A model generated the notes under the pieces. It worked only from the letters and a program-made list of their open reading frames with translations. It was not told where the DNA came from and did not search any database. A program made the position numbers and the translations under genes. A DNA stretch of 50,532 bases from Thiorhodospira sibirica ATCC 700588 (GTDB lineage: Bacteria > Pseudomonadota > Gammaproteobacteria > Ectothiorhodospirales > Ectothiorhodospiraceae): positions 2,675,658 to 2,726,189 of the forward strand of contig NZ_MU255056.1 of assembly GCF_000227725.2 (NCBI RefSeq). The letters are read 5' to 3'. Of this stretch, positions 20,346 through 28,808 are shown in pieces; position 1 is the stretch's first letter, and each line of letters opens with the position of its first letter.

Positions 20346-20361
20346 TGGCACACAATCTGCT
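20346..20361 (+). promoter_or_regulatory. Sigma-54 promoter upstream of fleR
   Basis: TGGCACACAATCTGCT matches the consensus T-G-G-C-A-C-r-n4-T-T-G-C-w at every position but one (C for T just before T-G-C), with correct GG to GC spacing. Transcription would start near 20372, giving a leader of about 167 bases before fleR. Confidence 0.8.
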
Positions 20362-20374
20362 TAAAAGCATATAA

Positions 20375-20388
20375 ACGTCATTTGACGT
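20375..20388. promoter_or_regulatory. Palindrome just downstream of the fleR promoter, possible FleQ site
   Basis: ACGTCATTTGACGT is a perfect palindrome with GTCA/TGAC arms, a few bases after the predicted start site. FleQ boxes have GTCA and TGAC arms and are known to work downstream of some sigma-54 promoters. Here the arm spacing is shorter than the usual box, so the assignment is tentative. Confidence 0.45.
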
Positions 20389-20538
20389 ATCGGTATCTAC
20401 CTGGGTACGCCATCCCCAAAGCGCCATACAGCGGTCTTTTGCGGATATGCGACCACTTCTTGATCTGCGAAATCATGCAAGAAGGGTAGGTCACAGAAGT
20501 ATGTGCAACGGGTAGTTCAAGTGGAGCCAAGAGAACTC

Positions 20539-21921
20539 ATGAATTCCAAAAGCGTATTGATTGCGGATGAAGACGAGGATTGGCGTGTCCGGCTCGGTGA
20601 GGCCCTCTCCGGTGAGCGTTACCGGGTGATTGACACGGCCGACGCGGCTCAAGTCCCGGCCATTCTAGAGCGTGAAACCATTCACGTCGTCGTCGCTGCG
20701 CTCAAAGGTCGTGGACTTGACGGCATCAGTTTACTGCGTCGTCTGCGGCGGCGTGGTGGTTTACTGGCCCCGGTACTATTGACCAGTCACGCCACCGGCA
20801 TTGGGGTAGCCGTGGAAGCGATGCGCGAAGGGGCTGCCGATTTTGTCCTCAAGACCGCAGGCACCGAGGCCGTGGTCGAAGCGATTCGCCGCCTGATCGG
20901 AGGCATGCCAGATACTTCCACCGTGGATTTAATCGCCAAAGATCCCAAGAGTATGCAGCTACTCTCCCTGGCTGCCAAAGTCGCCGCCTCGGAGGCTACC
21001 GTGATGCTCAACGGCGAATCCGGGGTTGGCAAAGAAGTGTATGCCCGCTTCATCCATGCCCATTCCAGCCGTTGTGACGGTCCTTTTGTCGCCATCAACT
21101 GTGCAGCGATCCCGGAAAATATGCTCGAAGCAGTGCTGTTCGGGCATGAGCGGGGCGCCTTTACCGGGGCCTATGAAGCCCGCGCCGGGAAGTTTGAGCA
21201 GGCTCAGGGCGGTACTTTGCTGCTGGATGAGGTGTCCGAGATGGACATGGGCCTGCAGGCAAAGCTGTTGCGTGTCTTGCAGGAGCGCGAGGTGGAACGT
21301 CTCGGCGGACGCCGCGTGATCTCTTTGGATGTGCGCGTGCTGGCAACCTCTAATCGCAATCTGCGCCAGAGTGTCGAAAGCGGCCATCTGCGCGAGGATT
21401 TGTATTATCGCCTGAATGTTTTTCCCCTGTGGATTCCACCGTTGCGCGACCGTCCCGACGACATCCTGCCGTTGGCACAGCGCATGATTGAACTGCACGC
21501 CCGTGGCACCCGCCAACCCCAACTGACTTCATCCGCCATGGCGCGTTTGCTGGATCATCCCTGGCCGGGCAACGTGCGCGAACTCGATAACGTCATTCAG
21601 CGTGCCTTGATTCTGGCACCCGGTGAGCGTCTGGATGCCAGCGTCATCCGCTTTGAGCCGATGGGCAATGAGCCTGTCTCCGTCATCAGCGCCTTCGATG
21701 ATCTCGATGATCTAGATTTCGATCACGATGAGGATGAAGATGATTTGCCGGGCTATCTGGATATGGATTTGCGCTCGCGTGAAGAGCGCCTGATCCTTGA
21801 AGCTCTGCGCGCAGAAAGCGGCAAGCGCAAGGAGGCAGCCGCCCGCTTAGGGATCAGCCCGCGCACTCTGCGCTACAAACTCGCCCGGCTGCGTGAGGCC
21901 GGTGTGGCCATACCCGGCTAA
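20539..21921 (+). CDS. fleR: FleR-type sigma-54 activator with degenerate receiver
   Basis: FleR/FlrC activates class III flagellar genes. The 460-residue protein has a receiver-like domain (1-125), a AAA+ domain (NGESGVGKEV Walker A, GAFTGAYEARAGKF, LLLDEVSEMD), a very acidic linker near residue 395 (D-D-L-D-D-L-D-F-D-H-D-E-D-E-D-D), and a Fis-type helix-turn-helix (AAARLGISPRTLRYKL). The phosphoacceptor aspartate is replaced: the site reads HVVVAALKGRGLDG, where family members have V-V-S-D-V-x-M-P-G-M-D-G. The acidic pocket, switch Thr and Lys remain. No fleS kinase gene lies between fleQ and this gene. ATG at 20539 follows AAGAGAA. Confidence 0.88.
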   Translation: MNSKSVLIADEDEDWRVRLGEALSGERYRVIDTADAAQVPAILERETIHVVVAALKGRGLDGISLLRRLRRRGGLLAPVLLTSHATGIGVAVEAMREGAADFVLKTAGTEAVVEAIRRLIGGMPDTSTVDLIAKDPKSMQLLSLAAKVAASEATVMLNGESGVGKEVYARFIHAHSSRCDGPFVAINCAAIPENMLEAVLFGHERGAFTGAYEARAGKFEQAQGGTLLLDEVSEMDMGLQAKLLRVLQEREVERLGGRRVISLDVRVLATSNRNLRQSVESGHLREDLYYRLNVFPLWIPPLRDRPDDILPLAQRMIELHARGTRQPQLTSSAMARLLDHPWPGNVRELDNVIQRALILAPGERLDASVIRFEPMGNEPVSVISAFDDLDDLDFDHDEDEDDLPGYLDMDLRSREERLILEALRAESGKRKEAAARLGISPRTLRYKLARLREAGVAIPG

Positions 21922-21933
21922 GCAAAAAGCCCT

Positions 21934-21955
21934 GCCGTGGCGATATCACCACGGC
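21934..21955 (+). terminator. Hairpin after fleR
   Basis: GCCGTGG and CCACGGC form a 7-base stem around cgatatca just after the fleR stop. No T-run follows, so intrinsic termination is doubtful. A second small hairpin (CCCCGC/GCGGG) follows near 21974-21988. Confidence 0.4.
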
Positions 21956-22028
21956 CCAAACACCTTAGAAAATCCCCGCTTCGGCGGGACTTACCAAGCA
22001 ACCTACGTTCAAACAGGAGATTATCCTA

Positions 22029-22346
22029 ATGAGTCAGCAAATTAACGACGTTGTATTCCAAATGCGCCATCTGGCCCACCAATCCGGTCTGGAGGTTGAG
22101 CTGCCCGCTGCGCGTGATGATGGCGTCAGTTTTGCATCAGCCCTTAAGTATTCGCTGGATCAGGTCAATGCCCTCCAGCAAGAGTCCAACCAGCTCTCCA
22201 CCCGTTTTGAGCTGGGTGATCCAGAGGTGGATCTGGGTGAGGTCATGGTCGCCATGCAAAAATCCAGTCTGTCGTTTACCGCGCTCACTCAGGTTCGCAA
22301 CAAGCTGTTAGAGGCGTATCAAGACATCATCAAGATGCCGATTTAG
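22029..22346 (+). CDS. fliE: Flagellar hook-basal body protein FliE
   Basis: FliE links the MS ring to the proximal rod and is exported early. The 105-residue protein fits the family: an M-S-Q N terminus, F-A-S-A-L-K in the middle, and the conserved C-terminal block F-E-L-G-D-P-E-V-D-L-G-E-V-M-V-A-M-Q-K and the F-T-A-L-T-Q-V-R-N-K-L-L-E-A-Y helix. AGGAG lies 9 bases before the ATG. It opens the fliEFGHIJ series. I see no convincing sigma-54 promoter in the 107 bases after fleR; the best candidate (21985-22000) keeps only GG, AC and GC. Confidence 0.95.
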   Translation: MSQQINDVVFQMRHLAHQSGLEVELPAARDDGVSFASALKYSLDQVNALQQESNQLSTRFELGDPEVDLGEVMVAMQKSSLSFTALTQVRNKLLEAYQDIIKMPI

Positions 22347-22455
22347 GCCCAAATCCATGCCCGGCGCCGTCCTGAATACAGGCGGCCCGGCAGTTCAGGT
22401 TTTCACATTACTCACAATTATTCGCCATTAAGAAAAGAGCAAAGAGGCAAAATCC

Positions 22456-24108
22456 ATGGCCACCGCATTAAGCACCGTGCTGAACGACCAGGTACAAGGC
22501 TTTACCAAGCTGCCGGCACAGCAGCAGGTAGGCATCATGGTAGCTGCCGCCGCCGTGGTGGCCTTGGTTATCACTCTGTTTATCTGGATCACCCGTCCAA
22601 CCTATGCACCGCTGTACAATAATCTCAGCGAACAAGATGCCGCACAGATCACCGAGGCATTAAGGATCAACGGGGTAAACTACCGTCTGGATCCAGCCAC
22701 GGGCGCCATCATGGTGCCGGAAAGCAATATCCATGAGGCACGCCTGCAAATGGCCTCCGCCGGGCTGCCCAAAACCCCCGGCTTTGGCTTTGAGATTTTA
22801 GAGCGTGATCAGGGGCTGGGCACCAGTCGCATGGTGGAAACGGCCCGCTATCATCATGCCCTGGAAGGTGAGCTGGCACGCACCATCAGCACCATCGCCA
22901 GCGTGGAAAGCGCCAGGGTGCATCTGGCCTTACCGCGTGACTCCGTGTTTGTACGCGAACGCACCAAAGCCACAGCCTCGGTCATCGTGACCCTGCTGTC
23001 GGGGCGCTCACTCAATGAACAACAGGTCACCGGCATCGTGAATCTGGTGGCCTCCAGCATCGCCACCCTCGACCCGGAAAACGTCACCGTGGTGGATCAA
23101 CAGGGCCGCCTGCTGACCAATCACGATGATAAGGATGAAATGAGCCTGCGGGCGGATCATCTGGAATACGCACAACGGGTTGAAGAAGGCTTTGAACGGC
23201 GTATTGTGCAAATCTTAAGTCCGCTGGTAGGTCTTGAAGGCGTCCGCGCTCAAGTGACTGCTGATCTTGATTTTTCACGGGTTGAGCGCACCCAGGAGGC
23301 CTATGACCCGCAGTTTTCGGCACTGCGCAGCGAACAGATCAGCGAAGAAGAAACCCGTGGCATGATCGGTATCATGGGGGTTCCGGGTGCGTTGGTGAAT
23401 CAACCGCCTCCCGGTGGCGCCATTGCCCAGGGTGAAGGCGTGGAAGGCCAGCCTGAGCCAGAACTGCCCAGCAGCATGAGCCGTCGCAGTACCCGTAATT
23501 TTGAAGTGGATCGTACCATCAGCCATATCCGCGAAGCCCCCGGTTCCTTGCGCCGCCTGTCGGTCGCCGTGGTGGTCGATCATCGCCAGGTGGCCAATGC
23601 AGAAGGGGTCTTGGTACGTGAAGCCTGGCCTGCCGAGGAAATGGAGCGTATCAATGCCTTGGTGCGCGATGCGGTCGGCTTTGATGCACGGCGCGGAGAT
23701 AGCGTCAATGTGATCAATGCCTCCTTTAGGCCCGCGCCGGTGGAGATGATGGCCGAACAGCCCTGGTGGCGTGAAGCCTGGATTCAGGAACTGGCCAAAA
23801 CCGCTTTAGGTGCCTTGCTGATCCTGATTCTGATTCTGGCGGTCCTGCGTCCCTTGTTACGCACCTTGGCTGAAAAAGGCGCCGCAGAACGTGAAGCCCT
23901 TGAACAAATGGCCCTGGAGGACCAGATGGAAGATGACCAATTAACGCTGGGCCATGATGGTGAACATGCCCAGGGGCAGCTTGAAAGCCCTGAGAAAAAA
24001 GCCGAAAGCTTTCAGGATAATCTGGAACTGGTGCGCAATTTAGTGCGCGAAGATCCCAAACGTGTGGCCCAGGTGATTAAAGTCTGGATCGCCACCGACG
24101 CAGCCTAA
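22456..24108 (+). CDS. fliF: Flagellar MS-ring protein FliF
   Basis: FliF forms the membrane ring of the basal body and houses the export gate. The 550-residue protein has a first membrane segment near residues 25-46 (VGIMVAAAAVVALVITLFIW) and the ring-building motifs YAPLYNNLSEQDA and ARVHLALPRDSVFVRER. A second membrane segment (about 450-470, A-L-L-I-L-I-L-I-L-A-V) leads to the acidic C-terminal tail that binds FliG. GAGG precedes the ATG. fliG follows after 11 bases. Confidence 0.97.
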   Translation: MATALSTVLNDQVQGFTKLPAQQQVGIMVAAAAVVALVITLFIWITRPTYAPLYNNLSEQDAAQITEALRINGVNYRLDPATGAIMVPESNIHEARLQMASAGLPKTPGFGFEILERDQGLGTSRMVETARYHHALEGELARTISTIASVESARVHLALPRDSVFVRERTKATASVIVTLLSGRSLNEQQVTGIVNLVASSIATLDPENVTVVDQQGRLLTNHDDKDEMSLRADHLEYAQRVEEGFERRIVQILSPLVGLEGVRAQVTADLDFSRVERTQEAYDPQFSALRSEQISEEETRGMIGIMGVPGALVNQPPPGGAIAQGEGVEGQPEPELPSSMSRRSTRNFEVDRTISHIREAPGSLRRLSVAVVVDHRQVANAEGVLVREAWPAEEMERINALVRDAVGFDARRGDSVNVINASFRPAPVEMMAEQPWWREAWIQELAKTALGALLILILILAVLRPLLRTLAEKGAAEREALEQMALEDQMEDDQLTLGHDGEHAQGQLESPEKKAESFQDNLELVRNLVREDPKRVAQVIKVWIATDAA

Positions 24109-24119
24109 GAGAGTGTGCT

Positions 24120-25172
24120 ATGGAACCTGAAAATGCCACCCCGGTAACCCAAGGGGCAGAAACCATCCTAAATAAAAGCCGCCTCAATGGCGCCGAACGC
24201 GCCGCCGTGTTGATGATGAGTTTGGGCGAAGAGGTTGCGGCTGAAGTGCTCAAGCACATGGGACCCAAGGAAGTGCAGCGCATCGGGGCCACCATGGCCG
24301 CCTTGCAAAACATTACCAAAACCGACATCGGCCATGTGGTGGATGACTTTATCCGCCTGGTCGAGGAACAAACCGCGCTAGGCATCGGTTCAGATGAATA
24401 CATCCGGCGCATGCTGGTCACCGCGCTCGGTGAGGATAAGGCCGGCAGTCTGATTGATCGCATCCTGCTGGGGCGCAATTCCAAGGGTCTGGAGGCGCTT
24501 AAATGGATGGATCCACGCGCAGTGGCAGAAATCATCAGTCTGGAACATCCGCAGATCATCGCCATTGTCTTGACGCATCTGGAGCCCGATCATGCCGCCG
24601 AGGTGTTATCCAATCTGCCCGAGCGTCATCAACCTGACGTAATCATGCGCATTGCCACGCTCAACGGCATTCAGCCCAATGCGCTCAAAGAACTTGACGA
24701 TATTCTGGAAAAACAGTTTGCCGGGGAAAATGTTGCCCGTACCTCGAATATCGGTGGCGTCAAAACGGCGGCAGAAATCCTTAACTTTGTCGATCCCTCC
24801 AAGGAATCGATCATCATGGACAGCATCCGTCAGGCCGATGACGATTTGGGCCAGACCATTGAAGATTTGATGTTTGTGTTCGATAACCTGGTTGATGTGG
24901 ATGATCGTGGCATTCAGGCACTGCTGCGTGAAATCTCCTCCGATGCGCTGGTTATGGCGCTCAAAGGGGCAGACGAACCGCTCAAGCAAAAGATTTTCCG
25001 CAATATGTCCAAGCGTGCCGGCGAAATGCTGCGCGATGACTTGGAGGCCAAAGGGCCGGTTCGTCTTAGCGAAGTCGAAGCCGCTCAAAAAGAAATTATT
25101 GCCATTGCCCGCCGCATGGCCGAGGAAGGCGAACTGGTCTTGGGCGGCAAGGGTGGCGAACAAATGCTCTAG
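24120..25172 (+). CDS. fliG: Flagellar motor switch protein FliG
   Basis: FliG is the rotor component that meets the stator and couples the C ring to FliF. At 350 residues it is a little longer than the E. coli protein (331) owing to extra residues at both ends. The N-terminal domain (GAERAAVLMMSLGEEVAAEV), the middle EHPQIIAIVLTHLEPDHAA motif, the T-S-N-I-G-G-V linker, and the charged C-terminal torque helix (LMFVFDNLVDVDDRGIQALL) are all present. It lies between fliF and fliH in the expected order. Confidence 0.97.
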   Translation: MEPENATPVTQGAETILNKSRLNGAERAAVLMMSLGEEVAAEVLKHMGPKEVQRIGATMAALQNITKTDIGHVVDDFIRLVEEQTALGIGSDEYIRRMLVTALGEDKAGSLIDRILLGRNSKGLEALKWMDPRAVAEIISLEHPQIIAIVLTHLEPDHAAEVLSNLPERHQPDVIMRIATLNGIQPNALKELDDILEKQFAGENVARTSNIGGVKTAAEILNFVDPSKESIIMDSIRQADDDLGQTIEDLMFVFDNLVDVDDRGIQALLREISSDALVMALKGADEPLKQKIFRNMSKRAGEMLRDDLEAKGPVRLSEVEAAQKEIIAIARRMAEEGELVLGGKGGEQML

Positions 25173-25218
25173 GCGCTAAGGCAAACGCCTGGCGTGGCTA
25201 TTGATGAGGATATATGAA

Positions 25219-28200
25219 ATGACAGGCGTGATTCCTGAAAAATCGGCTGAGGCTGACAATGTACAGCGCTGGCAGGCCCCCGAATTGAGTGAAAAACCCA
25301 CCAAAGCAAAGACCCCTCCCAAGGAGGACGCTGAAGCGGTGGAACCTGCCCCGGCTACCCCGGAACCGCATCGGCTGACCGCCGAGCAGATCGCCGAGAT
25401 CCAAAAACAGGCCTATGACGAGGCCTACAGCCAAGGCCATGCCGAGGGTATGGTCAAGGGTGAACAGGATGGAATAGCGGCAGGCAATAAAAAGATTCAG
25501 GCGGCCGAGGCGAAACTGCGCGAGGCGGAAAAACAGACCCAGGCGGTTGCCCACACCTTCCAGACGCTGATGCACAATCTGGCCGATCCGGTGGCAACCC
25601 TGGATGAGGCCCTGGAAAAAGAAATTGTCGCCCTGGCAATTGCTGTGGCGCGGCAGTTACTGCGACGTGAAATCCGCCAGGATCCCAAGCAGATCATCGC
25701 CGTGGTGCGTGAGGCGCTGCGCGCCCTGCCCAGCGCAGAACGCAACCCCCGGCTGCACCTGCACCCTGATGAGGCCAAAGTGGTGCGCGACACCTTGCAT
25801 CTGCAGGATGGCGGTCATGCCTGGTCTGTGGTTGAAGACCCGGCCATGACCCGTGGCGGCGTGCGAGTGGAAACCGAACGCTCCTACATCGACGCCACCC
25901 TGGAATCACGCTTTAATGCCGTGGTGGCGGCCATTTGGGGCGGCGAACGTCAGGCCGACATGCTCCCCGCCAATGCCATGGCGGAAGATGACAAACTCGA
26001 AGGCCTGGAAAAAATTGATCTGCCGCCTCCCTTAGCCCCGCCTGCGCCGCTGGAAAGCGCCCAGGAGGCTGAACCGGAGCCAGCCCCTGAAGCAGAGCAG
26101 ATCCCCACGGAGGCCATGGACACAAACGCCGAGGCCGAGGCGCTGCCCGATGATCTGCCGCTCGAAAAAATCGAGATCGCCCCCAAGGCGAAAGCAAAGC
26201 CGGTGGAGGACACGGAAGAAACCGAGCCGCAACCTGACTTTGGAGCCTTGTTAAACGAGGAACTCGGCCCGGATTATCCGCTGGAGCCGATTGACTACAA
26301 AAGCGCGGGCAAAGCACCGGCTGAGCCGGTCGAAGCGCTTTCGGATGATGTTCCCACGCCAACCGATCCTGTGGCAGACGCGGTGGATGAACTCCCGGAA
26401 AGCAGCGAGGCCGTGGCGGAAGACGCGCTGCCTGCAGAAGAACTCCCTGCCGAAATGGCAGAAGCCGAGACGTATGCCGAAGAACCGGCGGCAGAGACAG
26501 AGGCGCTGACCGATGCCGAACTGCCGGAAAGCGAAGCAGTGGAAGCCTATCAAGAAGCAGATGAAACCGCTGCGGTTGAGGCCGTTGCAGAAGAAGAACA
26601 AGCTGCGGAAATAGCCGAGGCTGAAGCCTACGCGGAAGAACCGGCGGCAGAAAGTGAAGCGGTAGAAGCCTATCAAGAAGCAGATGAACCTGCCGTTGCT
26701 GAAGAAGAACAGCCCGCAGAAATAGTCGAGGCTGAAGCCTACGCGGAAGAGCCTGCGGCAGAAAGCGAAACACTGACGGAAGCTGAACTACCCGAAAGCG
26801 AAGCAGTAGAAGCCTATCAAGAAGTGGCCGAAACTGCCGTCGCTGAGGATGAAGCTGCTACGGTCGAGGCCGTTGCGGAAGAAGAACTACCCGCAGAAGA
26901 AGTTTCTGCCGAGATGGCCGAGGCTGAAACCTACGCGGAAGAACCGGCGACAGAGACAGAGGCGCTGGCCGAGGCCGAACTGCCGGAAAGTGAAGCAGTA
27001 GAAGCCTATCAAGAAGCAGATGAAACCGCCGTTGCTGAAGAAGAACAGCCCGCAGAAATAGCCGAGGCTGAAGCCTATGCCGAAGAACCGGCGGCAGAGA
27101 CAGAGGCGCTGGCCGAGGCCGAACTGCCGGAAAGCGAAGCAGTAGAAGCCTATCAAGAAGTGGCCGAAACTGCCGTCGCTGAGGATGAAGCTGCTACGGT
27201 CGAGGCCGTTGCGGAAGAAGAACTACCCGCAGAAGAAGTTCCTGCCGAGATGGCTGGAGCGGAAGCTTATACCGAAGAAGCGGCAGCAGACAGCGAAGTC
27301 TTGACCGAGGAATTACCTGAAGTAGAAGCGGTAGACCCTTATCAAGAAGTCGCTGAAACGGCGGTTGATGATGAAGCCGTAGAAGCAGCGCCCGAAGAAG
27401 CTTATAGTGAAGAAGCGGCAGCAGACAGTGAAGCCTTGGCTGAAGCCGAACCCGAGGTCGCTGAAGATGACCGGCAAGCCGATGAAGCCATGCTGGAAGA
27501 AGCCATGTCTGCTGAACTGGGTGAAGATATCGCCTATGCCGAAGAACCGGCGGCAGAAAGCGAAGCAGTAGAAGCCTATCAAGAAGTGGCCGAAACTGCC
27601 GTCGCTGAGGATGAAGCCGCCGCCGTTGAGGCCGTTGCGGAAGAAGAACGACCCGCAGAAGAAATCCCTGCCGAGATGGCAGAAACCGAGGCTTATGTCG
27701 AAGAACCGTCGGCAGAGAGCGAAGTACAGACAGAAGCCGAATTGCCCGAAAGCGAGGCCGTAGAAGCCTATCAAGAAGTCACTGACAGCGCTGATGTCGT
27801 AGAAGCTGCACCCGAAGAGGCCTTGCCTGCTGAAATGACGGAGCAGGATGCGCCGACAGAGCCTAGCGCGGTCGCCAAGGCCGAGTTGGATCCTGATCCA
27901 CCGATCTGGCCAGAGACGGATACCCCGTCAGATGCTGAGGTAGCGCTGAGCGCAGACACCGGTCCCGCACTGGATGAAAATCCGGATTTTTGGCCAGACA
28001 TTGACACGGTTGAGCCCGATTTTGATGAAGACCGGCCAGAAACGCCAACGGCGTCAGGCATCCCTGCTGAAATGGCAAACTCCGTTGCCAGCGCGCTCAC
28101 CGAGCAAGCAGCGGCACCCGAGGCAGCACCTGCCGCCCTGGCCGCAAAACCCGCAACGCCTGCGCCTAAACCAGCAGCACCCGCCGCCGCCCCGGCCGCA

Positions 28201-28623
28201 AAACCGGCAGCGCCTGCAGCTAAACCAGCAGCAGCACCCGCCGCCCCGGCCGCTAAACCGGCAGCGCCTGCGCCTAAACCAGCAGCACCCGCCGCCCTGG
28301 CCGCTAAACCGGCAGCGCCTGCGCCTAAACCAGCGGCACCCGTTGCCCCGGCCGCCAAACCGGCAGCGCCTGCAGCTAAACCAGCAGCACCCGCCGCCCC
28401 GGCCGCAAAACCGGCAGCGCCTGCAGCTAAGCCAGCGGCACCTGCCGCCCCGGCCGCCAAACCGGCAGCGCCTGCGCCTAGACCAGCAGCACCCGCCGCC
28501 CCGGCCGCCAAACCGGCAGCGCCTGCAGCTAAGCCAGCGGCACCTGCCGCCCCGGCCGCCAAACCGGCAGCACCCGCCGCCAAACCAGCGGCCAGGCCGC
28601 CAGCACCACCGCCACAAGGCTGA
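25219..28623 (+). CDS. fliH: FliH with giant repetitive C-terminal extension
   Basis: FliH regulates the export ATPase FliI. Residues 1-250 look like an ordinary FliH: the N-terminal aromatic motif VQRWQAPEL, the Q-x-x-A-Y-x-x-A-Y-x-x-G helix (AYDEAYSQGHAEGMVKGEQDG), and the C-terminal FliI-binding domain (AVARQLLRREIRQDPKQI, HPDEAKVVRD). After that the same frame runs on for about 880 residues. About 250-960 is Glu/Ala-rich and repetitive (units like AEAYAEEPAAESEAVEAYQE), and about 960-1134 is nine K-P-A-A-P-A units. Normal FliH has 200-300 residues. ATG at 25219 follows GAGGA. Base and codon use in the tail are strongly biased but in frame throughout. Confidence 0.9.
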   Translation: MTGVIPEKSAEADNVQRWQAPELSEKPTKAKTPPKEDAEAVEPAPATPEPHRLTAEQIAEIQKQAYDEAYSQGHAEGMVKGEQDGIAAGNKKIQAAEAKLREAEKQTQAVAHTFQTLMHNLADPVATLDEALEKEIVALAIAVARQLLRREIRQDPKQIIAVVREALRALPSAERNPRLHLHPDEAKVVRDTLHLQDGGHAWSVVEDPAMTRGGVRVETERSYIDATLESRFNAVVAAIWGGERQADMLPANAMAEDDKLEGLEKIDLPPPLAPPAPLESAQEAEPEPAPEAEQIPTEAMDTNAEAEALPDDLPLEKIEIAPKAKAKPVEDTEETEPQPDFGALLNEELGPDYPLEPIDYKSAGKAPAEPVEALSDDVPTPTDPVADAVDELPESSEAVAEDALPAEELPAEMAEAETYAEEPAAETEALTDAELPESEAVEAYQEADETAAVEAVAEEEQAAEIAEAEAYAEEPAAESEAVEAYQEADEPAVAEEEQPAEIVEAEAYAEEPAAESETLTEAELPESEAVEAYQEVAETAVAEDEAATVEAVAEEELPAEEVSAEMAEAETYAEEPATETEALAEAELPESEAVEAYQEADETAVAEEEQPAEIAEAEAYAEEPAAETEALAEAELPESEAVEAYQEVAETAVAEDEAATVEAVAEEELPAEEVPAEMAGAEAYTEEAAADSEVLTEELPEVEAVDPYQEVAETAVDDEAVEAAPEEAYSEEAAADSEALAEAEPEVAEDDRQADEAMLEEAMSAELGEDIAYAEEPAAESEAVEAYQEVAETAVAEDEAAAVEAVAEEERPAEEIPAEMAETEAYVEEPSAESEVQTEAELPESEAVEAYQEVTDSADVVEAAPEEALPAEMTEQDAPTEPSAVAKAELDPDPPIWPETDTPSDAEVALSADTGPALDENPDFWPDIDTVEPDFDEDRPETPTASGIPAEMANSVASALTEQAAAPEAAPAALAAKPATPAPKPAAPAAAPAAKPAAPAAKPAAAPAAPAAKPAAPAPKPAAPAALAAKPAAPAPKPAAPVAPAAKPAAPAAKPAAPAAPAAKPAAPAAKPAAPAAPAAKPAAPAPRPAAPAAPAAKPAAPAAKPAAPAAPAAKPAAPAAKPAARPPAPPPQG
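26440..27850 (+). repeat. Acidic coding repeats inside fliH
   Basis: Glu/Ala/Val/Tyr repeats run through this part of fliH. A stretch of 111 bases at 26794-26904 is repeated without change at 27130-27240, an offset of 336 bases (112 codons). Shorter units (EAVEAYQEVAETAVAEDEA and relatives) recur several times. The near-identity at DNA level points to recent duplication or gene conversion. Confidence 0.9.
28120..28610 (+). repeat. Lys/Pro/Ala coding repeats at the end of fliH
   Basis: Nine units of 17-18 codons of the form A-A-K-P-A-A-P-A-x-K-P-A-A-P-A-x follow each other, with 51-base periodicity and only a few substitutions. They encode a basic, proline-rich, presumably extended tail. Confidence 0.92.
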
Positions 28624-28653
28624 TGGTTTAGGGCGAGACACCATTCAACGACA

Positions 28654-28676
28654 CCACCCACACAAGCGGTGGGTGG
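28654..28676 (+). repeat. Hairpin in the fliH-fliI gap
   Basis: CCACCCAC and GTGGGTGG form a perfect 8-base stem around a seven-base loop. It lies in a 185-base gap that is unusually long for this tightly packed gene series. No T-run follows. Confidence 0.7.
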
Positions 28677-28808
28677 ACGGTTTCAACAAACGAAGGTGGC
28701 TGAATCGACGCGTGAGGGCCACTGTTATTCATTCAGCACAACAGGAGGGTGGGCTACTGAGCCACATTCGCAACGCCGCAACAAGCCGCCAGTGTGCCCA
28801 CAAAACTT

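Noticed and set aside
21985-22000. Possible sigma-54 promoter before fliE
   Set aside because: Only the GG, AC and GC positions match and the site overlaps a small hairpin.
26440-27850. Regular repeats as a possible CRISPR array
   Set aside because: The repeats are long, variable, in frame with fliH and translate to a coherent acidic tail; no spacer pattern.
27771-28661. 296-codon Gly/Ala-rich frame antisense to the fliH end
   Set aside because: It is the mirror of the K-P-A repeats; low-complexity GC-rich repeats give open frames on both strands.
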